Source of the DNA: Bacteroidota bacterium
GTDB lineage: Bacteria > Bacteroidota > Bacteroidia > AKYH767-A > JAHEYN01
Direction: 5' to 3'
Assembly: GCA_947448795.1 (NCBI GenBank)
Contig: CANFOZ010000006.1
Coordinates: 1 to 61,428 of the forward strand
Length of the DNA: 61,428 nt
A program made the translations under genes and the position numbers. The notes under the pieces are model-generated. The model searched no databases. It was not told the DNA's origin and worked only from the letters and a program-made list of their open reading frames with translations. Below, in pieces: positions 52,879-61,428 of this stretch; within the stretch, counting starts at the first letter, position 1; each line of letters starts with the position of its first letter.

Positions 52879-54150
52879 CTATATCCAATTCCGGTCGCCA
52901 AAAATATGCACCAAATAAGCAACCCCTGAAATGACATGAAGTAAAAATACTAAGAATGGCATCCATCTCGATAACAGCAATCCATCGCGTGTATTAAATT
53001 GCTTGTACAACGATACTGCAGAAGCTAAAAACAAAAGGTAAACACCGATAACCACTTGCCAAATAAAATCATATGCTGCAATATTTGAACCATCCGTTTT
53101 TTTTTCGATAAATAAAACAAAAACCAGCATCGCTATTAAAAAATAGAGCATTGTAGACTTTTGAAACCGATCCGCAATTGCTTTTTTAAAATTAAAAATC
53201 CAATAGGATAAAGGGAAAGCCAACGATGCAGCGGCCGCAAAAAAAACATTGCCGGTTTTTAAGCGCCATGCCTCAAAGGGAGAATAGTGTATAACAACCG
53301 AATTATAGGTTGTTACTCCTGCATATTTGTTCCAAACAAAATAGAGGTACCAAAATTGAGCAATCAGTAAAAACAGAGATGGCAAATAATACAGCACCAT
53401 CATCCAAGTCTCCTTTTTAAATCGGTATCGAAGAAAAACCAACAGAAGAAAAACGGGTCCATGCACCAATGCATAGTTTGGTTTTACACATAAGCCAATA
53501 AGCAAAAGAACAGAGGACCATCGAAGATATCTGATTTCCCCTTTATCCAAATATAAATACGAGGTGATAAAAGCACCTAGCGCCATCGGGAAAAGGAACA
53601 TGATTGTTGAATTATGCCAGGCTATCGCTGGAAGTAATCCTACCCACCAATGGTAATAAGGAAATGGCATTAGCAGTCCTAGAGCCCAGCAAAAAAAACT
53701 TATCCGAAAGCCATTATACGTACTAAATTCTCCTTCAGGTAGAAGCTTGGTGAAGATGCGATAGCTTATTAAAAACCGAATAGCAAAAGCAAAACCCAGC
53801 AATAAACAAGATGCTAAGTAAACATAAGAGAGATTGAAATGAAACAAGGCAGGCAAGCCTGTTAAAAGGAAGAATAGAAAATGAGGTGGCCACAAACCGC
53901 CACGACTGAACATGCTAAATGCAATCTCATCATGAGCTTGTATATCGCTATTTATTCGACCGAAAACGATTCCAGAAAAAACAGCTGAACCTATAAGAAA
54001 TGCAAGAAAAACTTGCAAGAAAAGAAAACTACCAGGAGGTGCTTTAAATAAAAATCGAACTCCCTTTATAAATGCGCGTCTTATTTCTTCAAAAGCGTTG
54101 GATAATTTATTTTCAGAAGGCATACTAGACGTATTCGAATGCACTATCAA
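52879..54150 (-). CDS. Multi-spanning membrane protein (probable glycan polymerase or GT-C-like)
   Basis: A 423-residue protein with about ten transmembrane helices and a charged N-terminus. Features include an acidic loop DIQAHDEIAFSMFSRGG after the first helix and PHFLFFLLTGLPALF, a layout like GT-C mannosyltransferases and PMT-like proteins, where an Asp-rich first loop is catalytic. I do not recognise a family. Role inferred: transfer of a lipid-linked sugar at the membrane. It overlaps the Wzc stop by 4 bp. Confidence 0.7.
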   Translation of the reverse strand: MIVHSNTSSMPSENKLSNAFEEIRRAFIKGVRFLFKAPPGSFLFLQVFLAFLIGSAVFSGIVFGRINSDIQAHDEIAFSMFSRGGLWPPHFLFFLLTGLPALFHFNLSYVYLASCLLLGFAFAIRFLISYRIFTKLLPEGEFSTYNGFRISFFCWALGLLMPFPYYHWWVGLLPAIAWHNSTIMFLFPMALGAFITSYLYLDKGEIRYLRWSSVLLLIGLCVKPNYALVHGPVFLLLVFLRYRFKKETWMMVLYYLPSLFLLIAQFWYLYFVWNKYAGVTTYNSVVIHYSPFEAWRLKTGNVFFAAAASLAFPLSYWIFNFKKAIADRFQKSTMLYFLIAMLVFVLFIEKKTDGSNIAAYDFIWQVVIGVYLLFLASAVSLYKQFNTRDGLLLSRWMPFLVFLLHVISGVAYLVHIFGDRNWI

Positions 54151-56546
54151 TTGGGTTGTTTAGAATCAATGTACCCAGTATCGCTTCCATAACCATTACC
54201 GTAGCCATTACCGTAGCCATAACCGTAGCCATAACCATAGCCATAGCTACCGTATTTATAGCTTAATCCACCACGCCCTCCTTTAACACCATTTAATAAT
54301 AAAACAAGGTTCTTTGGCTTGAAGTTGTCTTGAAGGTGTTGGATATTGTCTAAAATCGAAATGCGAGCAGCACGAGCCTTAATAACATAGATATTAATAT
54401 CCGCAAAACGCATTAAAATCAATGCGTCACTTAAAATTCCGAGCGGAGGCGTATCCATAATAATGAAATCGTATTCTTTTTTCAATTCATCGAATAAATC
54501 GATCATTGAATTATGGAGAATCAATTCTGATGCGTTAGGCGGAAAAGGACCAGAAACAAGAACATCCAAATTTTCAATCGGTGATTTTTTAATACAATCC
54601 GCAAGCGTGTCTTTTCCTATTAGTATGGTTGTTATACCCTTCTCGTTCGACATCTGAAAGGCCTTTTGAACCTTTGGTTTGTGTAAATCGAATTCAAGGA
54701 TTATAGTTTTGCGACCCGCTTTAGCTAGAATTGTAGCTAGATTAATAGTTGTGAAGGTTTTACCTTCTCCAACCATGGAGGAAGTTACCATGATCACTTT
54801 TTTCTTTGAATCGGTGACCAAATACTCCATATTGTTTCTGACACCCCTAAACGCCTCAGCAATAATTGACCTAGGCTTACTTTCAACAAGAAGATAGTTG
54901 TTCATACTGTCTTTTTCATGGTTAATCACTCCAATAACAGGTAACGTGCTGCCTTGTACAATATCCATAAGGGTATCGATCCTTTGAAAGAATGTGATTC
55001 TTATAAAAATCACCAAGAGTGCCAAAACAATCGATATGCCAAGAATATAGTTTATTATCGCCTCACGATTAGGACTAATCTGAGCGGCTGTCTTTGCAGA
55101 CTCAACAACTTTTTTTCCAGCAACCAAGCCTGATTTTCTAATCATAAACTCCGACCTCTTTTGGAGCATGAATTCGTACATCGTTTGGTTAACATCAATA
55201 GAACGTTGATAGTTTAGCAAAGTTTGCTGTATTGGCGACAATCCTTTAAATTTCGCTTCTAGATTCGAGCGTTCTTTTGCTAAAGAAAGCTGGCGATTAT
55301 TTATTGCTGGTATAGTTACATCTATATAGGCAATCAAATTTTTCACCGTGTAATCAAGTGCCGTGTATAGCGATTTGTATTCGGAGTTAGCTTTTTTCTT
55401 GCTCAAACGATAACCACTCATTTTAATAATAAGATCGTAAACAGATTGCATGCCAGAAGCGAGAAAGGGATCAGGCGCTGTAATGTTATAAACGGGCGTA
55501 TAAAAAGAGGTGTCGTTAACTGAATTAAGAAGATAGGTTTTGGATGCCAATAAATCCTTAATCAAAAGATCATTGTTCTGAATCAATACGTCATATTGCG
55601 ATAATTCTTGTGACTGTTCTGAAGCAGCATTGCTGAACTCTGTAATCGAATTCTTGTTCTTGAAATCTTGGATCTCTGCCTCGCTCTTGTTTAAATTATC
55701 AACAACATCCCGTATTTGAATATCGATAAAATCAATCGTTTTATTCATCTCCAGTTTCCTAGCCTCAAGAGAATTATCAATATATACAGCACACAAAGTA
55801 TCTAAAAAACAAACTCCCCGCTCTGGTAAGGCATCAACTAAACTAACCTCGATGATGGACGTAAAATCCAAATCTTTAACCGAAACTGCGCCCTTGTATT
55901 TCGAGATTAGATTAGCGCGATTATTCAGCTTAAAGAAGTAATCAGCTGCTCTGTAATTATCCAGATCCGTCTTTTTAAAATTATCCGACGTGTTGAGCAG
56001 TAAAGAAAAGCTTTTCGTTTCAATGGGTTGGCCAAAAATCCCTTTAATAGTCTTAATAGGCTGATTTAAAAGTTGATACTCAATAATAAAACGGTGTGCA
56101 TCAAGAATTCGGGTAGTGAAGTTGATTTGATAAAACTTGGGATTGATTACTTCCGCTTTAACTGTAAAAGGCAAGGAACGATAAAACTCTTTGTTACTAA
56201 AGCGGCCTTTTATAAAGTAGGATACTTCAAGATCCATTTTATCTACCGCTTTTGCAATCACTTCCCCGGATTGAATGATTCGCATTTCGTTTGCAAGATC
56301 CTCCCCTCTTCGATTAAACCCAAGCGACTTAACAACCGATTCGGCCAAATTCTCTTGCTCGATAGTTTTAACAAGCACCGTGGCGGATATGCGATAAGTG
56401 CTAACAGAACGCTGAATGATTAGGTTGCCAATAATCAACCCTGATCCAATGAACAAGACAAGGATATACCAGTTTTTTTGTAATATCCTGAACAAGGATT
56501 GTAAATCCTTTTTGTCTAGTATGGGTGCGTCTTTCTTTTTTTCCAT
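54147..56546 (-). CDS. wzc: Polysaccharide chain-length protein/tyrosine autokinase, Wzc-like
   Basis: A 799-residue protein. The N-terminal Wzz domain starts near 30 (ILVLFIGSGLIIGNLIIQRSV is the first membrane helix) and is followed by a periplasmic coiled-coil region to about 480. The second helix (YILGISIVLALLVIFIRIT) leads to a BY-kinase domain: Walker A VTSSMVGEGKTFTTIN, A' ILEFDLHKPK and B FIIMDTPPLG. The C-terminus ends in a Tyr/Gly repeat (YGSYGYGYGYGYGYGNGYG), the usual Tyr cluster for autophosphorylation, here as a low-complexity tract. Kinase activity controls chain length and export. It is the first gene of the locus. Confidence 0.93.
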   Translation of the reverse strand: MEKKKDAPILDKKDLQSLFRILQKNWYILVLFIGSGLIIGNLIIQRSVSTYRISATVLVKTIEQENLAESVVKSLGFNRRGEDLANEMRIIQSGEVIAKAVDKMDLEVSYFIKGRFSNKEFYRSLPFTVKAEVINPKFYQINFTTRILDAHRFIIEYQLLNQPIKTIKGIFGQPIETKSFSLLLNTSDNFKKTDLDNYRAADYFFKLNNRANLISKYKGAVSVKDLDFTSIIEVSLVDALPERGVCFLDTLCAVYIDNSLEARKLEMNKTIDFIDIQIRDVVDNLNKSEAEIQDFKNKNSITEFSNAASEQSQELSQYDVLIQNNDLLIKDLLASKTYLLNSVNDTSFYTPVYNITAPDPFLASGMQSVYDLIIKMSGYRLSKKKANSEYKSLYTALDYTVKNLIAYIDVTIPAINNRQLSLAKERSNLEAKFKGLSPIQQTLLNYQRSIDVNQTMYEFMLQKRSEFMIRKSGLVAGKKVVESAKTAAQISPNREAIINYILGISIVLALLVIFIRITFFQRIDTLMDIVQGSTLPVIGVINHEKDSMNNYLLVESKPRSIIAEAFRGVRNNMEYLVTDSKKKVIMVTSSMVGEGKTFTTINLATILAKAGRKTIILEFDLHKPKVQKAFQMSNEKGITTILIGKDTLADCIKKSPIENLDVLVSGPFPPNASELILHNSMIDLFDELKKEYDFIIMDTPPLGILSDALILMRFADINIYVIKARAARISILDNIQHLQDNFKPKNLVLLLNGVKGGRGGLSYKYGSYGYGYGYGYGYGNGYGNGYGSDTGYIDSKQPN

Positions 56547-56598
56547 TGTGGATTTGAGGAAAGGCTATAATGGATGCCTTTAATGCTTAATTCCTAAA

Positions 56599-56606
56599 CA
56601 AAATTA
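56599..56606 (-). promoter_or_regulatory. Candidate promoter of the glycan locus
   Basis: On the minus strand TAATTTTG fits the TAnnTTTG box, 53 bp upstream of the wzc start. No convincing -33 element is visible, so the call is weak. Confidence 0.3.
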
Positions 56607-56725
56607 GTCAATTTATTTGAATGCCTTAGTAACCGGGAAGCTCCTCGCCAAGAACTTAATCTTCGATTAATTAGAATTAAGTTACAAAAAACTAAATTCT
56701 ATGTAATTTCACACCAAAATTCTCC

Positions 56726-57043
56726 ATGAAAGAAGTAACCGCCTCCGAACTCAAAGCCCTGCTCGACAGCGGCCAAGCCATACAAATCATTGACGTACGC
56801 GAATCCTACGAATACGAAGCAGCCAACATCGGCGGCGAGCTGATCCCCTTATCCACCATTGGCGATTCCGCCGACCGCATCCGCCGCGATATTCCCGTCG
56901 TGGTGCATTGCAAAGCCGGTATGCGCAGCGCGGCGGCCATCTACGAACTCGAAGCGCGCCACGGCTTCACCAACCTGCACAACCTCAAAGGCGGCATCCT
57001 GGCCTACGCCAACGACATCGATCCTACCCTTCAGGTAATCTAA
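56726..57043 (+). CDS. Rhodanese-like sulfurtransferase domain protein
   Basis: A 105-residue single-domain rhodanese. IQIIDVRESYEYEAANIGGELIPLSTI and the active-site loop VHCKAGMRSAAAIYEL, with catalytic Cys, are intact. Cytoplasmic; it transfers sulfane sulfur or acts in signalling. It ends 2 bp before hutI, so the two are probably one transcript. Codon use is clearly more GC-rich than in the cassette array. Confidence 0.92.
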   Translation: MKEVTASELKALLDSGQAIQIIDVRESYEYEAANIGGELIPLSTIGDSADRIRRDIPVVVHCKAGMRSAAAIYELEARHGFTNLHNLKGGILAYANDIDPTLQVI

Positions 57044-57045
57044 CT

Positions 57046-58299
57046 ATGCAGCTGCTCCTCGAACACATCGGCACGCTCGCCGGTATTCACCCCTCAACCG
57101 CTGCCCCACTGAGAGGCGAAGCGCTTTCCGCTTTGCCCTCTATCAACAACGCTTTTCTTTTGTTGGAGGATGATAAAATCGCGGCCTTCGGCCCGATGGA
57201 GGAGCTCGACAAACAGTCGCTTAACACCAATATCAAACGCATCAGCGCCGCTGGCAAAACTGTGTTACCTTCCTGGTGCGACTCCCACACCCACATCGTC
57301 TTCGCAGGTAGTCGCGAGCAAGAATTCGTTGATCGCATCCGCGGGCTCTCCTACGAAGAGATCGCCAAACGCGGAGGCGGTATCCTCAACTCCGCCGAAA
57401 AACTCCGCGCGGCCTCCGAAGAAGAACTCTTCGAAAGCGCAATGGGCCGACTCAACGACATCATCTTGCAAGGCACCGGAGCCGTGGAGATAAAAAGCGG
57501 CTACGGCCTCTCCATCGAATCGGAACTCAAGATGCTGCGTGTCATCAAGCGACTCAAAGCAAGCAGTCCGCTAAGCATAAAAGCCACCTTTCTTGGTGCT
57601 CACGCTATTCCCAACGAATACAAAGGGCGCAAAAACGACTACCTCCGCATGCTCATCGATGAGCTGCTGCCCATTATCGCTTCAGAACAGCTCGCCGACT
57701 ATTGCGATATCTTCTGCGAAAACAATTATTTCGACGCCAAAGACACGAAAACACTTTTAGCCGCCGCCTCCAAACTCGGCATCCAAGGCAAGGTGCATGC
57801 CGAGCAACTTTCGCATAGCGGCGGTATTCGCGCTGGCATCGAAGCGGGTGCGGTCAGCGTCGATCACCTCGAATACATTAGCGACGAGGACATTGAATTG
57901 TTAAAAAATTCATCCACCATTCCTATCCTCCTGCCGGGTGCGCAGTTCTTCCTCAACCTGCCGCTGCCGCCAGCGCGTAAGATGCTGAACGCCGCACTAC
58001 CCGTGGCCATCGCTACCGATTTCAACCCCGGCTCAGCGCCTTCGGGCAACATGGCCTTCAACTTGTCGCTGGCCTGTGTTTTATACAAAATGACGCCCGA
58101 AGAAGCCATCAACGCAGCCACCATCAACGGGGCCTTCGCCATGGGACTCGGCAGCTCACACGGCAGCATCACGGTGGGTAAAAAAGCAAACATCCTCATC
58201 ACCCGTCCGATTCCCGGACCGGCCTTCATACCCTACTCCTTTGCCAACAACCTGGTGGAACAGGTCATTTTAAACGGAAAAATCATCAACACCCTCTAA
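57046..58299 (+). CDS. hutI: Imidazolonepropionase
   Basis: I start at ATG 57046 (MQLLLEHIGTLAGIHPST), 417 residues, directly after the rhodanese stop; longer in-frame sequence is not coding. The amidohydrolase metal site is visible in SWCDSHTHIVFAGSREQEF and VHAEQLSHSGG, and TDFNPGSAPSGNM is the substrate loop typical of HutI. It opens the imidazolone ring in histidine degradation to give N-formimidoyl-glutamate, which the next gene uses. hutH and hutU are not in the window. Confidence 0.95.
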   Translation: MQLLLEHIGTLAGIHPSTAAPLRGEALSALPSINNAFLLLEDDKIAAFGPMEELDKQSLNTNIKRISAAGKTVLPSWCDSHTHIVFAGSREQEFVDRIRGLSYEEIAKRGGGILNSAEKLRAASEEELFESAMGRLNDIILQGTGAVEIKSGYGLSIESELKMLRVIKRLKASSPLSIKATFLGAHAIPNEYKGRKNDYLRMLIDELLPIIASEQLADYCDIFCENNYFDAKDTKTLLAAASKLGIQGKVHAEQLSHSGGIRAGIEAGAVSVDHLEYISDEDIELLKNSSTIPILLPGAQFFLNLPLPPARKMLNAALPVAIATDFNPGSAPSGNMAFNLSLACVLYKMTPEEAINAATINGAFAMGLGSSHGSITVGKKANILITRPIPGPAFIPYSFANNLVEQVILNGKIINTL

Positions 58300-58310
58300 C
58301 GCTCTCTTTT

Positions 58311-59966
58311 ATGCAAAAGCTCATCGAATGCGTACCTAACTTCTCCGAAGGCAACGACCTCGGCATCATCAAACAGATCACCGATGTCATCGAACAGGTA
58401 GACGGAGTGAAATTGCTCAATGTGGACCCGGGCAAAGCCACCAACCGCACCGTAGTAACGCTTGTGGGTGAACCAGAAGCCTGTATTGAGGCCTGTTTCC
58501 AAGCTATTCGCAAAGCAGGCGAACTCATCGACATGAGCAAGCACACCGGTGCACATCCGCGCATGGGCGCCACCGACGTGTGTCCGCTCATCCCCATCGC
58601 GGGCATCAGCATGGAAGAGACCGCCGAATACGCCAAGAAACTCGGTGAGCGGGTGGGCAAAGAGCTTAACATTCCTGTTTATTTATATGAATTTGCACAA
58701 GCCAACCCGGCGCGTAAAAACCTCTCCATCATTCGCGAAGGCGAATACGAGGGCTTCTTCAAAAAGATCGAGAAGCCGGAATGGAAGCCCGACTTCGGTC
58801 CTGCTACCTACGACGCCAAGCGTGGCGCCACCGTCATCGGTGCCCGCGATTTCCTCGTGGCATACAACGTGAACCTCAACACCACCTCGGTGCGCCGCGC
58901 CAACTCCGTGGCTTTCGACGTGCGTGAGGCAGGGCGTAAAGTGAAGGACGCCAGCGGAGTGGAGACCGTGCAGCCCGGCAAACTCAAGTCGGTGAAAGGC
59001 ATCGGCTGGTTCATCCAAGAATACGGCATCGCGCAGGTCAGTATGAACCTCACCAACATCCGTGTGAGTCCCTTGCACATGGCTTTTGACGAATGTGTGA
59101 AAAGCGCAGCCAGCCGCGGCATGCGTGTCACCGGCTCGGAGCTCGTGGGACTCGTGCCTTTGCAATCCATGCTCGAAGCCGGTCGCTTTTTTCTTAAACT
59201 TCAAAAACGCTCGGCAGGTGTTTCCGAGAAAGAACTCATCGATACCGCGATTCGCACCATGGGACTCAACGAGCTCGCTCCTTTCAAACCCGAAGAACGC
59301 ATCATCGAGTATGTGATGGCTGGCGCTAACAAAGGCCGCCTGATCAGCATGACACTCGACGGCTTTGCCGACGAGACAGCCAGCGAGAGTCCGGCACCCG
59401 GCGGTGGAAGTATCTCGGCGTATGTAGGCGCACTCGGTGTTTCTTTAGCCACCATGGTGGCCAACCTCTCCTCGCACAAACCGGGCTGGGACGAGCGCTG
59501 GGACGAGTTTTCCAACTGGGCCGAACAAGGACAGCTCATCAAAGACAAGCTTTTGAAGTTGGTGGATGAAGACACCAACGCCTTCAACAAGATCATGGAC
59601 GCATTCGGTTTGCCAAAAGGCAGCGACGACGAGAAGAAAGCGCGCACAGAAGCCATTCAGGCCGCTACGCGCTATGCCACCGAGGTGCCCTTTCAGGTGA
59701 TGCAGCTCTGCTTCGACTCCATGCCGATTATCAAAGCCATGGCCGAAACGGGCAATCCCAACTCGGTGAGTGATGCCGGTGTAGGCGCTTTGTGTGCAAG
59801 AACAGCCGTGCTCGGTGCCTTCCTGAATGTGAAGATCAACGCCTCCGGGCTCAAAGACAAGACCTTCGTAACTGAGATCGTGGCCAAAGCCCAAGCCATC
59901 GCCGACCAAGCGGTGCAGATGGAAGCCGAGATCATCGACATCGTCAATCAGAAGATCGCTCAGTAA
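58311..59966 (+). CDS. ftcD: Bifunctional glutamate formimidoyltransferase/formimidoyl-THF cyclodeaminase
   Basis: A 551-residue fusion. Residues 1-330 are the formimidoyltransferase (MQKLIECVPNFSEGND, THRMGATD-type segment HTGAHPRMGATDVCPLIPI, GARDFLVAYNVNLNT). Residues 345-551 are the cyclodeaminase (SESPAPGGGSISAYVGALGVSLATMVA). It passes the formimino group from formimidoyl-glutamate to tetrahydrofolate and then releases ammonia, the last step of the Hut pathway with HutI. The stop is 59964-59966; a repeat hairpin follows at once. Confidence 0.93.
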   Translation: MQKLIECVPNFSEGNDLGIIKQITDVIEQVDGVKLLNVDPGKATNRTVVTLVGEPEACIEACFQAIRKAGELIDMSKHTGAHPRMGATDVCPLIPIAGISMEETAEYAKKLGERVGKELNIPVYLYEFAQANPARKNLSIIREGEYEGFFKKIEKPEWKPDFGPATYDAKRGATVIGARDFLVAYNVNLNTTSVRRANSVAFDVREAGRKVKDASGVETVQPGKLKSVKGIGWFIQEYGIAQVSMNLTNIRVSPLHMAFDECVKSAASRGMRVTGSELVGLVPLQSMLEAGRFFLKLQKRSAGVSEKELIDTAIRTMGLNELAPFKPEERIIEYVMAGANKGRLISMTLDGFADETASESPAPGGGSISAYVGALGVSLATMVANLSSHKPGWDERWDEFSNWAEQGQLIKDKLLKLVDEDTNAFNKIMDAFGLPKGSDDEKKARTEAIQAATRYATEVPFQVMQLCFDSMPIIKAMAETGNPNSVSDAGVGALCARTAVLGAFLNVKINASGLKDKTFVTEIVAKAQAIADQAVQMEAEIIDIVNQKIAQ

Positions 59967-59986
59967 AGCCGCAATGCCTTGCGGCT
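59967..59986 (+). repeat. Hairpin repeat copy 1
   Basis: AGCCGCAA and TTGCGGCT pair perfectly around TGCC. The same 20-mer occurs at 60213-60232 and 61404-61423. Directly after the ftcD stop, it could act in transcription termination or mRNA stability, but no T-run follows. Confidence 0.7.
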
Positions 59987-59987
59987 A

Positions 59988-60031
59988 ATGGGGAATGGGA
60001 ATGAGAATGAGAATGGGAATGGGAATGGGAG
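59988..60031 (+). repeat. GAATGR microsatellite
   Basis: Hexamers GAATGG and GAATGA are repeated about six to seven times after ftcD. A shorter block of the same hexamer lies at 61233-61258. Length variation between strains is expected. Confidence 0.8.
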
Positions 60032-60132
60032 AGCCCGCTTCGACTTTGCTCAGCGCATCGCTTCGACGGGGGTTCGGCTGCGCTCACCCTAAAAGCTCAG
60101 GGACCGGTGGCTGAGTGCCGAGCTTCAGCTCG

Positions 60133-60232
60133 GTGTATCGAAGCCCAGGGACCGGAAGGCGAGAATGAGTCCCGAGACATCGGGAGAAAATGAGAAAGTC
60201 ATCGCCCAGTAGAGCCGCAATGCCTTGCGGCT
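60133..60232 (+). repeat. 100-bp direct repeat, left copy
   Basis: It starts GTGTATCGAAGCCCAGGGAC, contains TCCCGAGACATCGGGA (a 16-base palindrome) and ends with the GCCGCAATGCC hairpin. The right copy is at 61324-61423; the two differ at only a few positions near CATCGCCCAGTAGAG. Confidence 0.85.
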
Positions 60233-60501
60233 CTAAAACCATAAAACAGCCATTTAATTGAATGTATTAAGGATCATGAATCCGCAAAGAGAAAGCGCAG
60301 GAGTATGAACTCCTGCGCAGCGGGTTCTATAGGTTTCACGCATGCGCCGAGCGAAGCCGAAGAACACACGCACACTGATTTTTAGGGCGCCTACCTTCGG
60401 CACCGGGCTGTTCCGGGGGTTCCGCTGCGCACTTCGTCCCCTCCCATCCCTGGCGCAAATAGCCGAAGACTCCTAAGTTGAACCTAAGACGGAACTGAAT
60501 T
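60233..60501. other. Intergenic region without a gene
   Basis: About 270 bp. It holds a GAACTCCTGCGCAGC-type stretch and C/G-rich low-complexity repeats (CTGTTCCGGGGGTTCCGCTGCG) of the kind dispersed in Bacteroidota intergenic DNA. No gene or RNA is recognised. Confidence 0.5.
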
Positions 60502-61011
60502 TCAGTGCTTAAAGCCAATTTGGGGCCTTGGCGGGCTGGGTTGATACAACAAATGTTTTAAAGCCTCAAAAATTCGCTGAATGTCTGCATCGTGCAAACC
60601 AGCTTGACGCTCTAATTCATCTAAACGCAAAAGCAACTCAGCATGTGCTTGGGTCATTTTGCGCACACGCGCAAAGATTCGGATAATCTGCACATGCACC
60701 TGGATGGCCTGCATACTCTTCAGCACACCTGATAACATCGCAACCCCTTCTTCGGTAAAGGCATAGGGCAATTTTCGTGTACCACCCCAACTTGATGTTC
60801 CAATTTGGAATATCAAGTTTTCGAATTCCGTCTGCGTCAGTTGAAACATAAAATCATCCGGAAATCGGGCCCTGTTTCGATGCACCGCTTTATTCAAATT
60901 GCCGGTTGTAACATGGTACAATACTGCAAGATCTTTATCGAGCATCACGCGATGTCCGCGTATTTCATAAATTTTACTCGGAATTAAATCGTCAGGAATC
61001 AGTGTATCCAT
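60502..61011 (-). CDS. ORF6N-domain DNA-binding protein
   Basis: A 169-residue protein. IYEIRGHRVMLDKDLAVLYHVTTGNLNKAVHRNRARFPDDFMFQLT is the ORF6N domain of phage-type antirepressors and KilA-related proteins; LPYAFTEEGVAMLSGVL is its usual second half. A helical C-terminus (AELLLRLDELERQ) resembles a dimerisation segment. Such genes are widespread in Bacteroidota as stand-alone copies, so this does not by itself prove prophage. It is bracketed by 100-bp direct repeats. Function in the cell is unknown. Confidence 0.85.
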   Translation of the reverse strand: MDTLIPDDLIPSKIYEIRGHRVMLDKDLAVLYHVTTGNLNKAVHRNRARFPDDFMFQLTQTEFENLIFQIGTSSWGGTRKLPYAFTEEGVAMLSGVLKSMQAIQVHVQIIRIFARVRKMTQAHAELLLRLDELERQAGLHDADIQRIFEALKHLLYQPSPPRPQIGFKH

Positions 61012-61020
61012 GTGCCGATG

Positions 61021-61428
61021 AGGTATTTTTCACGCACAAAATTAATTTCAGTACAAGTAGAATTTTGACAAAACAGAAATTCGGCCGAAAAGAATAAAAA
61101 TTCGGCTGTGCTTCTAGATAATTCGGCAAATTGCAACCTTTGCAAACGGTGACCGCCCTTCGTCCGATAGCTATCGGACTCCGCTCAGGGACCAAAAGAC
61201 CGGTGGCTGAGCGAAGTCGAAGCCCAGGGACCGAATGAGAATGAGAATGAGAATGAGAAAGCCCTTCGACAGGCTTCGACAAACTCAGCCCAAGAGCTCA
61301 GGGACCGGTGGCTGAGTAGCGAAGTGTATCGAAGCCCAGGGACCGGAAGGCGAGAATGAGTCCCGAGACATCGGGAGAAAATGAGAAAGTCATCACTCAG
61401 TAAAGCCGCAATGCCTTGCGGCTCATGG
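61021..61428. other. Repeat-rich intergenic region without a gene
   Basis: It carries CGGTGGCTGAGCGAAGTCG-type repeats, in which GGTGGCTGAG and complementary CTCAG segments can fold, a GAATGA microsatellite (61233-61258) and the right 100-bp repeat. No gene is recognised. Confidence 0.6.
61324..61423 (+). repeat. 100-bp direct repeat, right copy
   Basis: It matches 60133-60232, with the same start, palindrome TCCCGAGACATCGGGA and hairpin. Its last 25 bases (CAGTAAAGCCGC onwards) reproduce the bases around the ftcD stop codon at 59961-59986, so the repeat seems to have been copied from the end of that gene. Confidence 0.85.

Noticed and set aside
57046..59966. Complete histidine-utilisation operon
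   Set aside because: Only hutI and ftcD are here; hutH and hutU are not in the window.
60502..61011. Prophage
   Set aside because: A lone ORF6N gene without other phage genes is common in Bacteroidota.

Overview
The window reads as a chromosomal segment of a Bacteroidota bacterium. Four large secreted proteins end in Por-type (T9SS) sorting domains, several promoters fit the Bacteroidota TAnnTTTG -7 box, Shine-Dalgarno sequences are mostly absent, and the core genes (SRP RNA, small transaldolase, SlyD-like FKBP, CspA-like protein, imidazolonepropionase, fused FtcD) suit that phylum. I cannot name a genus.

1-17,970: an array of integron-type gene cassettes with no integrase in view. Seven attC-like sites (142-273, 796-925, 12954-13084, 15634-15765, 16570-16745, 16979-17095, 17827-17970) separate units whose genes all lie on the + strand. 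Each site has an R'' box ending in AAC, one spacer base (two in the first site), an L''/L' inverted repeat, about five spacer bases and an R' box starting GTT. The decisive evidence is that the bases after each G^TT crossover are the reverse complement of the R'' box at the far end of the same unit, for all six complete units, although the box sequence changes from unit to unit. The cargo is mostly defensive: a ParE/RelE toxin-antitoxin pair; a helicase / unknown protein / phospholipase-D-fold trio resembling the Mokosh systems; a complete type I Wadjet operon (jetABCD); an HpaII-type restriction-modification pair; a frameshifted hypothetical gene with a small partner; a cassette with no recognisable gene; and a lipoprotein. 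A decayed attC between the trio and Wadjet suggests that the 12.2-kb unit is two fused cassettes. The array ends exactly where a truncated duplicate of the 3' end of a downstream T9SS gene begins.

17,965-29,989: secreted and housekeeping genes on the + strand. These are a duplicated gene remnant, a T9SS protein, a T9SS-tagged serine beta-lactamase-fold protein, a VOC protein, a T9SS protein, a DAO-family oxidoreductase, the SRP RNA, transaldolase, an FKBP isomerase, a cold-shock protein and a CotH/lamin-tail T9SS protein.

29,992-56,546: a tightly packed minus-strand surface-glycan locus. From its promoter-proximal (right) end it encodes a Wzc-like tyrosine autokinase, a membrane protein, a Wzm/Wzt ABC exporter, methyltransferases, glycosyltransferases, and a nonulosonic-acid-like set (two NeuB-family synthases, two CMP-sugar-type cytidylyltransferases, class III aminotransferase, SDR, DUF4910 protein, asparagine synthase, PseG/MurG-like protein). 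No sugar dehydratase or NeuC-type epimerase is present.

56,726-61,428: rhodanese, hutI and ftcD on the + strand, then a repeat-rich end in which an ORF6N-domain gene sits between two nearly identical 100-bp direct repeats.
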